Assembly (NCBI RefSeq): GCF_023078275.1
Contig: NC_062975.1
Location: 14,607,141 to 14,671,140, forward strand
DNA length: 64,000 nucleotides
Direction: 5' to 3'
Source of the DNA: Leguminivora glycinivorella
Lineage: Eukaryota > Arthropoda > Insecta > Lepidoptera > Tortricidae
In this document: positions 36,628 through 49,600 of the stretch, piece by piece
How the letters are laid out: every line of letters begins with the position of its first letter
Position numbering within the stretch: the first letter of the stretch is position 1
Notes under the pieces: generated by a model
Database searches by the model: none
Told to the model about the DNA's origin: nothing
The model's input: the letters and a program-made list of their open reading frames with translations, nothing else
Program-made: the position numbers and the translations under genes

Positions 36628-39138
36628 TGTAGTGTGTGTACCACACCTTGCCCACACATGTGCATAGCTTAGTATATATTGGCATGTACTTGTTATTTAA
36701 GACACATTAAACGTATACTCCATACGAAGTAGTTATCATTTACGCTCCACATCACATGGCGACCCTGCCAGTGCGGCCTCGAGCTGCACTGGCGGCGCGC
36801 TGCGCCAGCCAGTATTACTTACCGTGAACTTTCGTAAATAAATATTTGGAACTCTAAGTGAATGAAAAGGACTATTATATATTTATAGAGACAGTGAAAA
36901 GTTTCAAGAGAATAAATAGAACTTACGGATTGGTGTTATTGGACTAATATATCAAATATATGAGTATCATATAGTGAAAGTGAAAAGGTTACAGAGACTA
37001 AATCGAAAGTTACGGATTGGTGCTTATTGCAAATAAAAAAGAATATGTGCAGTGTGGACTAAGTTACATTTCTAATATCTACTAAATAGACTTATGTCAT
37101 CAGGAGATTTTGAAAATAAATCTTTTTTTTTCGAATAAACGAAATTGGCAAGTTGTAAGTTGGACGTTGCAGCTGGGAGATTGTTCGCGTCACGGACCCC
37201 GGGCGTGGCCTTGCCGACGTTGGACGCGACGACGAGGAGACTGGACACGAAGTCCTGGTCCCGCCACACAACGGTCATGGAATGGTCGTAATCTAAACTA
37301 GGTGGTTATATGGTTTTAGTTAATAAGTATAAGCAGTTGATTGACAGTTTCTTCTTATGTTTAAAATAAATATGAAGCGTGTTATATGCATTATTTTCAT
37401 TAGATAACTATTTTAAATTTCGTTTTTTGAGTAGGTAATAAAAATTAAGTTTCAAAATTGTGTCTGTGTGTACGTAATATTAGCAATTTCTATTATTTAC
37501 GGAAATTAAGTTTAATAATATTGCGATGTAGGAATACAATGCATATGCAAATTAAATAGATTTAATAATTTTGTAAAATGTTAAAAGTGAATTGTTGGTA
37601 TATGAAATGTTTTTGTTATTTAGGTATAGGAGTGTTCAAGTTTTGTTTTATTTTGCGACGGAGTTATGGCTAGAGGTTTTATTAATGTAGAGGGTGGAAT
37701 AGAAAAGAATGGTTTGTTTTTTGAAATTAGGTATGTGTGCGAGATTTTGGAAGTCGAGTAAATTGAAGCAGGTAAGTTTTTCAAAGAGCGACTGGTCTGA
37801 TCAACCAAGGGTTGTTGAAATTCTTATTTGTTGAAGTTTTATGGTGTTGGTTTAATTGTGGTTGGTAATTGAATGTTTTTTTAATGAGTGTTACTGAATC
37901 GATATACTTATAAATATGCCTATCGTATCATCGGCAGCCCGAGAGGGGTCATGAGCGATATGGTATAGCAAGGGTACGCCAGGGTACAAGGCAGGCAGGG
38001 AATCCTTGGAGATCTGATCATGATTTGATCGAGCATCAATCGTGAAGACTCCTTGGACACATGGAAGGTTATTATGTAAGGACGTGTTAAAAGAACTGCC
38101 TGTGTGAGTAAATATATTGTATGTGTGCGCGCTTAAAAATAAATATCCTTGTATCCTGAGCAAATAAATAAATAAATATATAGTAAGGTCGGCCGGCCAG
38201 GTAAGTAAATGCGTTGTGTACCCTTGCCATAAAAAAGAGAAGCACGCTTTAGATGCACAACTATATACAATGTTATTATTATAATAAACAAAATGAAGAC
38301 GTCTATCAATTAAAAATAATACTTGCAAGTCAGTAAATTATGAAATAAGAAATATGATTGTTCCCAGGTACCCAGGGTTGGAATTATATACTCTTAACGT
38401 AGGTACGTTGAATTTGGATTTAAAATGTATCGACGGATACTTATTTGTCTGTGGAAATGATATATATACCTACTTAGTGATGGTTTTAAGGTTTTTTTTT
38501 TAAGTCTATGATGTTATTCGTAGTCTTTTCTTCTTAGTTTTATATAAATAGGTATATTGTTTAACACACGTTTCGTCATCAACGCCGTCATAAAAGTAAC
38601 TGTATAACCTATAAGTTGTATAACCTTTATAAAAATACATGGGTACCCACCCATGGTAATAACTATTGTATGGTGCCTAGCGTATAATGGAAATTTGTGT
38701 TTATTTTAGACAAATTTTGTATAACTTGTAATTTTCATTTATTGAAAAATGTATGAGTAACTCTTTAAATTGAATTTATTAATCAGCAAATATTCTTTCT
38801 TTCAACTTCAAAGTGTTTTTGCTGTACCTACCTAATACTTGTATAAAAAAAAGATTTAATTTTGTATAATACATACTTTCACTAAGATCTTTTGCTTACA
38901 TTAGATAATCTTCCTTACTTTTTACTTTGTGTAATTCTTTTTTTTTAATTTAGAAAAAAAATATTCCTCATAGTATAAAACAATATTTTTTTTTCTCTGA
39001 GGGGGAAGGTGTAGTGTGTGTACCACACCTTACCCACACATGTGCATAGCTTAGTATATATTGGCATGTACTTGTTATTTAAGACACATTAAACGTATAC
39101 TCCATACGAAGTAGTTATCATTTACGCTCCACATCACA
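36628..39138 (+). mobile_element. Non-autonomous LTR retrotransposon, young
   Basis: Two 129-bp LTRs (36628-36756 and 39010-39138) begin TGTAGTGTGTGTACCACACC and end CATCACA. They differ at one base (CCTTGCCC against CCTTACCC). A primer-binding-site-like TGGCGACCCTGCCAG follows the left LTR at 36757, and a purine-rich tract GAGGGGGAAGG precedes the right LTR. The 2.25-kb interior has no gag, protease, reverse transcriptase or integrase; its frames are short. So it must have been moved by another element's enzymes. Only GTA is shared by the outer flanks, so the target duplication is unclear. Confidence 0.85.
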
Positions 39139-39479
39139 GTAGCCACAATCAATTTTATTTGGATCGAATTCATGTTAGAATAGTACACCTGTTGAGAAAT
39201 CTGCATTTTACATGGGAAATGAAATTTATCAATTTCGTGACTGAAGATACCAAATTAAAGATATCTTGTTTCTATAGTCAAGTAGACAATTAACTTTAAA
39301 ATTATATGATATCTACGAATTTTGTTATAATATTTTTAAGAAAAAAAAACCGCCGTTTTGGAATTCTGGTGAATGGTTCTTGCGAATGTTGGATTATGTA
39401 GAAATGAGTATTTTTTTCAACTGCTTAAAATGTAAGTATTTGATTATTTTATGGAAATACAAATGAATATACGTACGTA

Positions 39480-40075
39480 TACCATTAAGGTTTGAGGAGT
39501 TCCCTCAATTCCTCATGAATCCGATATCCAATTACTCATAAGAATCAAGTTTGACAAAATTTCTCTTGAAAACTCAACATGCTTAACAAAAAGAACAAAT
39601 CTCCTATCATGAGCTATGGGTGGCTGAGGAGTTCCGTTCTGGTCATCACCAGAAGTTCCACTGCACCAAATGTCACTGTTCTAAACATAAATGTATGCTG
39701 TTCTTATAAAAATACAAAAGTCACTATAAGTGTGCTGTTCAAATTTGAGGAGTTTCGTTCTGATCATCATGAGCAGTTCCACTGCACCAAATGTGTTCCG
39801 AACGTAAAAGGATGCTGTTCTTATAAAAACACAAAAATCACTACATGTATGCCTTTAAGATTTGTTCCCTCGATTTCTCCAGGATCCTATCATCAGAACT
39901 GGGTGCTGATAAAAATGGGACCAATCTGTATATCTATATTCTATACATTCAATCGAAAAAAAAAATCTAAATCGGTCCAGTAACGACGGAGACATCGAAT
40001 AACAAACATAAAAAAACATACAGACGAATTGAGAACCCTTCCTCGAGATACATATGGGCGGCGGTTAAAAATATT
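39480..40075 (-). repeat. Element with about 120-bp tandem units, inverted copy
   Basis: It has two diverged units containing GAGCAGTTCCACTGCACCAA-like sequence and ends with ACAGACGAATTGAGAACCC, then GGCGGCGGTTAAAAA. It is the inverted relative of 40905-41665. The frame 39579-39983 is a by-product of this repeat. Confidence 0.65.
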
Positions 40076-40683
40076 ATAAAGCAGTTATCACAAAAACAGC
40101 GCAACCACCATTAGCTACCCTACCTATTTAACTTACATTAAACTTAAACCAACATTTTCCTAGGATTATATTTAATGTCCTCTTAATAGCTATTTCATAA
40201 TATTTACATTCGTCGTTAAAGTCAAATTACCTATAGATGAACATCACATAAACTATGCCTCTTATGAAGTTATCATGTTATAGCTGTACTGGCTAATCCA
40301 ACTTGTTTTTAAGGCAATCAATATATCCGTGATGAAAGTTTCCGAATCCGAGAACCCGAGAGAACATCTAGAAGGTACAGATTAAATTTTATTTATTTGA
40401 ATAACCTTCCCATCACGGAGCAATGATTTTTTGAACCTTTGAAAGGAGTACACAGAGATGAAGTTAACGCGTGAAATTTAAGGGATACGCAGAACAGACT
40501 GAGTAAATAATGTATGCAGACTATGCAGGGGCAGCACCAGACATGGCTCATGGAATCTAAAATGAACCGGGCCATCAGGTGATGGACTGAATACTGGGCC
40601 ATGGGATATAATCCTGTTTATAAATTATTACTCATTATTTAAAATTAGTAAATGTAATAAGCAACTAAATTCTAAAATTACAG

Positions 40684-43600
40684 AATACGTAATACCATAC
40701 ATGCTCGGCGTAGTGCTACGCTTCTCTCAGATAACTCTTTTGGCGCCGGTGCGTCTACGCCGTGCGTATGATCGCTGGGCGGTGGTTAAAATATATCCTG
40801 GACTAGTAATGTTGCAACGACTACTTGTCTTTGCATGTGGTAAGTGTATTTATTAAGTTAGTATTTTTTGTGGTAACACGTGCTGAGGCATCCAAAGTTA
40901 CAGCCACTTTTTAACCGCCTTCCAAATCTCAAAGGAAGGGGTTATCAAGTCGTCTGTACGTTTTTTTTTTTTTTTTTTAATGTTTGTTCCTCGATATCTC
41001 CGTCGTTACTAGACCGATTTTGAAATTTTTTTTTTTGATTGAATGTATATGCATACAGATTGGTCCCATTTTTCTCAGAACCCAGTTCTGATGATGGGAT
41101 CCTGGAGAAATCGAGGGAACTCCTCAAATCTGAAAGGCATACATATGGTGATTTTTGTGTTTTTAAAGGAACAGCATGCATTTACGTACGGAACAGTGAC
41201 ATTTGGTGCAGTGGAACTCCTGATGATGGTCAGAATGGAACTCCTCAAATCTGAACGGCACACTTATAGTGACTTTGGTATTTTTATAAGAACAGCATGC
41301 ACTTACGTCCAGAACAGTGATATTTGGTGCAGTGGAATTGCTGATGATGGTCAGAACGGAACTCCTCAAATCTGAACGGCACACTTATAGTGACTTTGGT
41401 ATTTTTATAAGAACAGCATGCACTTACGTCCAGAACAGTGACATTTGGTGCAGTGGAACTGCTGATGAAGAGTGAGCCGCCCCTGGTTAGAGTTCCGTTC
41501 TGATAATCATTCTGATCTGTAAGTACTTCAGAATCATCCAGATTTCAAAATTGGTTCAGAAATGACGGAGATATCGAATAACAAACATTAAAAAATATAC
41601 AGACGAATTGATAACATAATCCAACATTTGAAAGTATTTATCACCAGAACCCCAAAGGAAGGCGGTTTTTTTTTCTTAAAAATTATATGGCATGCAGTCA
41701 TCAGTCTTGAATACGTGAAATCTGTGATAATAGCCTAAGATACTTCTGAGTCCCTATACTTACTACTTAATATACGGCCTTTCCAAAATTTTCTTCGCAC
41801 ATTTTTTAAAAGCCGGGACGTAAGGAGTTGCCAATGACAAATAAGAAATTATTTGTAACAAAACAGTTTATCATAATGCTGGAAATTATTTACGAATTTT
41901 TAAAGGTACTCTTGGGTCGTCTCATTCGTTTTTCGTCACGTTCCTAAATTTGTCCGATTCTGTTTTCATCAGCCATTCTTTATTCTTCATTCTTTATGAT
42001 TTTTTTTATAAATTTGAGTAAAGATATACATATTAAATATAGTGGACTGTTTTATTATTACTTTTTCAGGTGTTCTTGTAATACCAACGGTACTTTATCA
42101 CATTCTTAACAAAGACATTTTTATTGGCATATTTATCTGTTCTAACGTTCTTCTACCTATGTGGCCGTACAGCCTAGCAGTTTTGAATTCACCAGGAAAA
42201 CTTCAGAGACATATAACATTATTGCGACAAATACAAAAGGTAAAGTGTTATGAAACATTATTAAACTTTTCAAGTCGGTAAAATAAACTGATAAACAATT
42301 TAATTTTTACCACAAATGTCATAAAGAACAAGATCGTGACTATTCGCTCAGTTACTAACTATTGAAGACATTCGTATTTGAGAGTGTTCGTCTAAAATTT
42401 AAATATAATATATGTTTTTTTTTATTTCCAGATTAATGAAAACTTCAAATGCACTAATGCAAAAAAGGATAGACAACTTAAGACATGGTTCATTTATGTA
42501 TACATTGTTTGTGTATATGTTATACCGGCAATTGTATTGATGAATGAAAATTCAATACGTAAGTACAAACTACTTGTATATTGTATTACAAAAACGGTAT
42601 ATAAGACCAATTTCTTTTATGAGAATAATGTTAAAAAGTATAATTTTCATTTACATAAGTAGGTAAGGTCAGTGCGGGCAAGACCGGCATAGTTTATTTG
42701 AAATAAAGTTTGAGTGGATAAAACTCTATAATTAATGCAGTCTGGCGTAATGCGCATGGTCCTATGGGATAGCAAATATTATATTTTACAAAGCTTTTAC
42801 AGTATTTTGGTGAAGTAAGGTACTTTTAAGTGATAAAAATCACTTTTTAGGGTTCCGTACCTCAAAGAGGAAAAACGGAACCCTTATAGGATCACTCGTG
42901 TGTCTGTCTGTCCCTCTGTTACAGCCGATTTCTCCGAAACTACTGGACCGATTTACTTGAAATTTGGTACACATATGTAAACCTGTGGCCCAAAGACGAA
43001 CATGTAATTTTTTAAATGAAATTTAATCATAGGGGTCACTTTTGGGGGGTAAACTTGAAAATTAAAAATCAAAGTTATTAAAACTATATTGTGTTATATA
43101 TCAAATGAAAGAGCATTTTATGAGCATTTGAAATATATTTTTTTTTAATTTTTAATTTTGGTACTTTAGAAGTAATTTAAGAAAATAGACAAAAAATGAC
43201 CATCCCCCCCCTTATCTCCGAAACTACTTAGCGTAAAATTTAAAAATACTACACTCGTAAAAAAAATACACGAGATAGCCCTCTACCTGTAGATTACAGG
43301 AAAACCTATTAGAAATCTACAGTCAAGCGTAAGTCGGACTTACGAGAAAAAAACTCAAATTAAGATTTTCACTCACTGACGCTGCAAGCAGTTACTAAAC
43401 GTCTTAAAATTTTGTAAGCGTGATGGACAGGTAGAAAGAAATTCATTTCTGTCTTTTTCTTTTTAGAAATTGTTCAATTTTTTTTTTCATTTGCCAATAT
43501 GACTTAAGTTCCTACTAAAAAGGAGGCGCTTAAGACCGTTTGTAAGTGGACTGAGCAAAATTTTGTTCAAATCGGTCCAAAAAAAGGTCTCTGTTGACGA

Positions 43601-46600
43601 AAACATAGAATTTGTGGCAACGATAGCCCAAATCTGAAGTCCATTTTGCTCTATCTCTTATCGTTTCCGAGATATATACGTAAAGTCTTGAAAGTGCGAA
43701 AAGTTAACTTTGCCATCACAGTCGTTCAGGCGCTCATGAGTTCTTTGTATGGAAAAGTCGAAAACCGACTCACACTTGACCAATGTTCATAGAACGTGTT
43801 GTGGTTTTTTACGCGGGTCCGCGACTGACGACGTTCGAATGTTTTGTTCGAAAATGTTTGAGGGTGGTTTCTTTGAAACGTCGCCGGTGGCGGGTGGTTC
43901 GACGGGCGAAGGTCACACGCCGCACGCGACGGTCTGTATTCGTTTTGTACAATATAGCAACGGACGGCGGGTGGCGTCTTGATATGGAAAATGACTGACT
44001 TCACTAAAGATAATGATGAACTCATTGAGGTAATACTAGAGAGGACACTGCGAGCAAAACGTTTGCGCTACAAACATAAGTCCATTGGACTTATGTTTCT
44101 GCCTGCACACAAATAAAATGTAAAAATGCCTTCCTGCGCAACAAGATGCTGTTTAAGCCATACGAGAAAATCGAATAAAACTGACGTGTCACATTTCATC
44201 GGTTAGTATACACGCTATGTTAATCGATCTTTATTTAAGTAATTATTTCAATGAAGGGACGCGCTCCTCAAACGCGAAGCTATCGCTGCCATTTTGTTGA
44301 ACGAAATCATAGATTAATCGCATCATAATCGCACAGACTTGACATGTAGGTAATGAAGTATAGTAATTGTGATTATATTCTGTTTGTAATATATAAAAGA
44401 GAAATGTTAAATTTATTTCACGTTATACTTATGAATACTACACAGTTCTAACACGAGTTGTAATCGATATTTTCATACAATAATAACCTATGATTTTCTT
44501 CAAGGGCAATTAAAGTAGGTATATGAAAAAATCAATAATGTATTTTTGTTTCACTTAGTAGAACTTAAACATAGCACAATGTATGATAGTGCTAAAATTA
44601 AACTACTTACCCCCTTATTCATAAACGTTCACTAAAGTTATCAAGCCGATAAAGTTCGTTTGTCCCTTTCTATCACACCAATACGCCGAAAAGGGACAAA
44701 CGAACTTTATCGGCTTGATAACTTTAGTGTGCGTTTATGAATAAGGGGGTTAGTATTTTACAAAAAGTATAAAAAAGGTCTACACTAAGAGTGTCGCGTC
44801 TAGGTGGTCATTGGTCAAGTCTTACTCGACACGGTACCTCCCCACGCATGCGCCGCGCGCTGCCGGCCGGAGCACAGACTTTGTTTGGGGTGTAATTTCT
44901 AGTATGTTAGTACATAGTAATTCAATGAATGAATTGTACTTCTGTGAACTGTTTTCGATATACTTAATCGAATATATGATGTAAATTTTTCTTTACTACA
45001 ATGAAAGTGTTTGAGTACCAAGTTAAAAATTTTACTTTCTTTTTGCCGGTTTCATACAAAAATATCGTTTGACTGTCTCTTTTTTGGGTAATATCAATAT
45101 TTATATGGAAACGGATTAAGTCGCGTATAATCTTCTTCCTCTAAGAATTACAATGTAAGTATTTTTACATTCATTTTGATCAGAGCACAACACAACAGTT
45201 CAAAAATCAGTCTACCAGAGCTTCTGAGTTCCGTCGCCGACGACGGGTGACCAAGTGTCAGAAAACCCACGCACCCGCGACCGACAGCGTGTGGCACAGC
45301 GGCACATGCGGCTCACATCCAAACATTCCAAACGCCGCCGGGCGCGTGTGACGGGCCAGAGAAACCAGGGCCTTAGGGCTAGGTGATTATCGCCGCGCCG
45401 CAGAGGACGCGCTGAGGGGGGCGGTGCCTACAGCAGTTGTAGTTGTATGCATACCTAGCTCACGCACACAGACGCGTCCGCTGGCGCCGCCAGGGGCGGC
45501 TCACTCCGCTATCCTATCGCCGCGCTACAAGTATATCCTGGCGGCCGCGAGCTGTGGCCGCGAGTTCGCGGCCTACTCAGGGGTGGCGCACATTCTCACG
45601 GAATGCACGTTCGCACTTTCTATTGTTACTTTACGTCGCGAGGTTTTTTAAGCGATGTCCGCGGGTGGAATGGCTAATAATACTTAATTAAATAGACATA
45701 TTGAATAAAATAAATACCAAAAGATATTCTTATACAGATCTACTACTGATTAAGTCCCACGGAAAAGTTCAATAAGGCTTGTGATGTTGGAACCTCGAAC
45801 AAAAATATATAAATACAGCGTATATACCTAGAAAGTACTCAAGACTTGAATATAATAATATAACATTTAATGTGAGTATTAATTCGTTTGGATCCATTGG
45901 TAACCCTATCACCGGACGCCGCGCACGTGCGGCTCGTTTCTTTGTAAGAATGTTGTAGGTATTTAAAAAGGCGGCATTTCGGAAACATCAAAGCAGTGCG
46001 CCTTCTTTACTTGTGCTATTATATATTCTGTGGCGCCGCGCCGGTGTCCACGTGCGCTCTCTGCAGTGTGCGCTGCCGCTGCCACGAAACGTTTACCTAC
46101 TCCGTGTAATACTGATAAAAGAAAGTATTGACATGAATTCACACGTTTCGGAAATGACTGTAGGTATTTTAAATATTTTAGCACAATATGTTTTTTGCCT
46201 CTTATTGCCTATTATACAATAATCTGGGCAACCGAGCTTCGCTCGGTTCTATTTCGTATCCTTGACATGTGTCGCCATCTAGTTCAAAAATGAATAGTAC
46301 CTACATCGAGCGAAAGAATTCTCAGCCTTAACAACACAACTACTCCACACGAGATGGCGCGCATTTCGCCACAAAAACTCAAATAGTGTATTTTCTATTC
46401 GTTTTAGCCTTGACCTGTGTCGCCATCTAGTGTTTGCAATAAATAGTACTTACATCGACCGAAAGAATTCTGTCTTAACAGTACAACTACTGCACACGAG
46501 ATGGCGCGCGAAGAAAAATGCATGAAAACTCGAAAATTCGCGTTTTCCGGGACCTAAGGATAAGTTAGACCGATTTTTCACCCCCAAAAACCCCCACATA

Positions 46601-49600
46601 ACAAATTTCTGCGAAATCGTTAGAGCGGTTTTCGAGATCGTCAGTGTAAATAAATATATATATAAATAAATAAATAAATAAATATACAAGAATTGCTCGT
46701 TTAAAAGTATAAGATAGGTATACATACCTACTATGGCAACTCTATCACAGCGCAGAATATGCAGAAGCCACATGGTGGTCTGCGACAGAAACTCAATAGA
46801 CATTTTCAGAGTTTTTAAAATAAGTACCTAAGTAGGTACGTGAAGTAACATGGTACAGTGAAACCTGGTTAAGTGGGACCTGGATAAGTGAGAAACCTCT
46901 TTAGCTGGGACCTAAGGAGCGGTCCCGACACTTTCGCACCGATTTACCTCTGTTAGTGAGACAAAACAGACCTCTATAACTGAGATTAACCTTTTCGATT
47001 TATTGTCACATTTCCCTCTGTTAGTAAGAAAGAGAGTGTATTTTACCTCTGTTACTGAGACTTTATTTAAAATTTATATTCACTTAATTGTTTGTTAAGA
47101 ATTTTAAAGGAATTTACCTCTGTATCTGAGTTACAGTCAATCTATGACCTCTGTTACTTAGACTTTATTTAAATCAATTTCCATATTTTTAATAAGTCTT
47201 AACCCGTCTCTAAGTTACTAAAATATTATTACGTTAAGTAACATAAAAATATTAAAAAAAAACTTTGTGTGATGTAAAAGTTCTAAGACACAATGACGTT
47301 AAAATTGTATATTTTATTTAAAGACAATGCTTATTTAACTTTTCTTTTTGTTTGCAACTAATAATAACTATGTACATATATGCAAAACACCTTATTTATC
47401 ACCTCTATAACTGACATATCCCCTATTCTGGCCTCTATTAGTGATACCCTCTATAAATGAGACAAACATTTTATTACACCTGTCTAACTGAGACCCTGAA
47501 TAAGTAGAATACCTCTTTAAGTGAGACAAATTTTCTCGTCCCTTGAAGTCTCACTTATCCAGGTTTCACTGTAAATTAAAAAAATATCCCTAGTTGTAAA
47601 TTTGTTCCCTAGTTGTAAAAAAATATCATTAGATACTTATTGCGAAGGTTTAAACTATTTCCTTCGTTTTGCCACATATCAATAATTACCTATCTATATT
47701 AAATTCATTAATCCGTATACAACTATACATTACATTTTTACAGTACGGTAATACTCACCCCGTTATTCATAAACGTACACTAAGTTATCAAGCCGATAAA
47801 GTTCGGTTGTCCCTTTCCGACGTATTGGTGTGATAGAAAGGGTTAAACGAACTTTATCGGCTGGATAACTTTAGTGTACGTTTATGAATAAAGGTGTTAA
47901 AATTTATAGCTACGAAATTTTACATAAAACACCTACTTTAAAATAAAATAAAAAATGTTGAATTTGGTTAACATTATAAAAGACCTCACGCAAGCTGTGC
48001 TAATTAGTTCGCGAATTCGTCGAGAGGTGGCGCTAAACACAATTATGCTCATTAGAGAACCTATACTTCTAGCCTAGCCCAGTCTTTAGACTTATGTGAG
48101 TAACGTAAAAGTACCTAATAGTTTTGTAGGTACGGAACCCTCGGTGGGCGAGTCCGACTCGCACTTGGCCGGTTTTTTAAGGCTCGGCGGGTTGACCGTC
48201 CTCCCGCGATGAGCACGGAAAGACCGTCTAGTGCTTGTTGTCGCGTAATTTCATATGGGACTAGGTTCCAAAATCATGATCATTGTTATTTTACGTAATA
48301 ACGGGGCAGAATGTGCTAGATAACTATTAAAATAACGTTGAAATTTTGAACATATAAGCATTTTTCTATTTATAAGGCAAGACCGGCATAAGTCCCGTAG
48401 ATGAGGTTCATAACCTTTTCTTTTCAGGTCCACTGATTTTCCAACGAACACCTGCGAATACAATTTAGTCACGATATTACAGGCTCATATAAATCCAACT
48501 ACTTATCTGTTTTTGAAACTATGTTAATTAAGAAAACGTAATAGGATATTAAGATACGTGAATTAGTTTGGTAACATTTCTTAGCAATGCTTGGTTTTGC
48601 TATAGTCACCACAGTATGAATGAATGCGTAATTTCTTTTCATCACACTCTCACACTAAATGTGATTTTACACGCAGGCGGAGCGTGAGTTATAGAAAAAT
48701 CGTTCTCCCAAGGGAGTTATGAAATTTCTAGTACCATTTTTTTTATCTTTTTACATATTTTTATGATGCAAGTGTGATGAAAAACATTGTGTGTAACTCG
48801 GGGAGTATGAATATTACAAACTCGAGTCTTGGAGGAGCTGAGTGGTTCTTTTCTGTTCAATGATTTTATGTCGCCAGTATAACATGTTAATTCAACGAAA
48901 AGAGTTTTGACATTATATTTCATGATCGTTTATAAATTGTTGTAATTTCCTCATAGGTGACGTGAAAAATTATATATGTCACATGGTAGCAAAATTATTT
49001 CCACCTTGAGCGTTAATACTTGAATCCCTCACTACGCTCAGGATTCTAATTTTGAATCCCGAGCGTAGCGAGATTAGAGATTCCTTTACTTCGTTCAGGA
49101 TTCAATAAACACCCTTTGCCCCATTTTGCTCGATTACGACTTCAAAAACTCATAGTAGAGATTCAGATGTCATTAATACATATGTAAATATTTACATAAA
49201 TATTTGTACACTTAATACATAAATATTTGTTTCAGTTATTAAAAATAGCAAACAATATACAAGTCATGTCTATACATCTTCCGAAGAATGTATTGATAGA
49301 ATCTTTTTTTGATGCACTTCCTAACGCCAGCGTATATAGCGACGAGGAAGACGAAATGATTTTGCTTGAGAAGTGCACAGTTTGTGCCACTAGTCATAGT
49401 TTCGATATGACCCTCTGTGCCTCCAGGGTTCAGTTTCTGCCGTCTGACGAACAACCTTTATCAAATATGTTTTGTCAAGGGTGCGCAAATATTATGTTTT
49501 CTGTTTAAATAAATAATTGGATTCAAAATGCTTACTTTTATTTCTAAAATACATAACTCTCTTTGAAATATTTGTCGCCGCAAGTTGCACAATCTATACA

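Noticed and set aside
37891..38328. 145-codon minus-strand frame within the LTR element
   Set aside because: It has no gag or pol similarity, is antisense to the element and has low-complexity stretches; probably chance.
39579..39983. 134-codon frame
   Set aside because: It runs through the tandem-unit repeat; the unit period (about 121 bp) is not a multiple of three, so the frame is not conserved between units.
43726..44025. Overlapping frames on both strands of a GC-rich patch
   Set aside because: Several frames are open at once because of base composition; none has family features. The THAP-like start just downstream is kept separately.
45424..45691. Two overlapping open frames in the CpG-rich block
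   Set aside because: Compositional artefacts without motifs, start context or splice partners.
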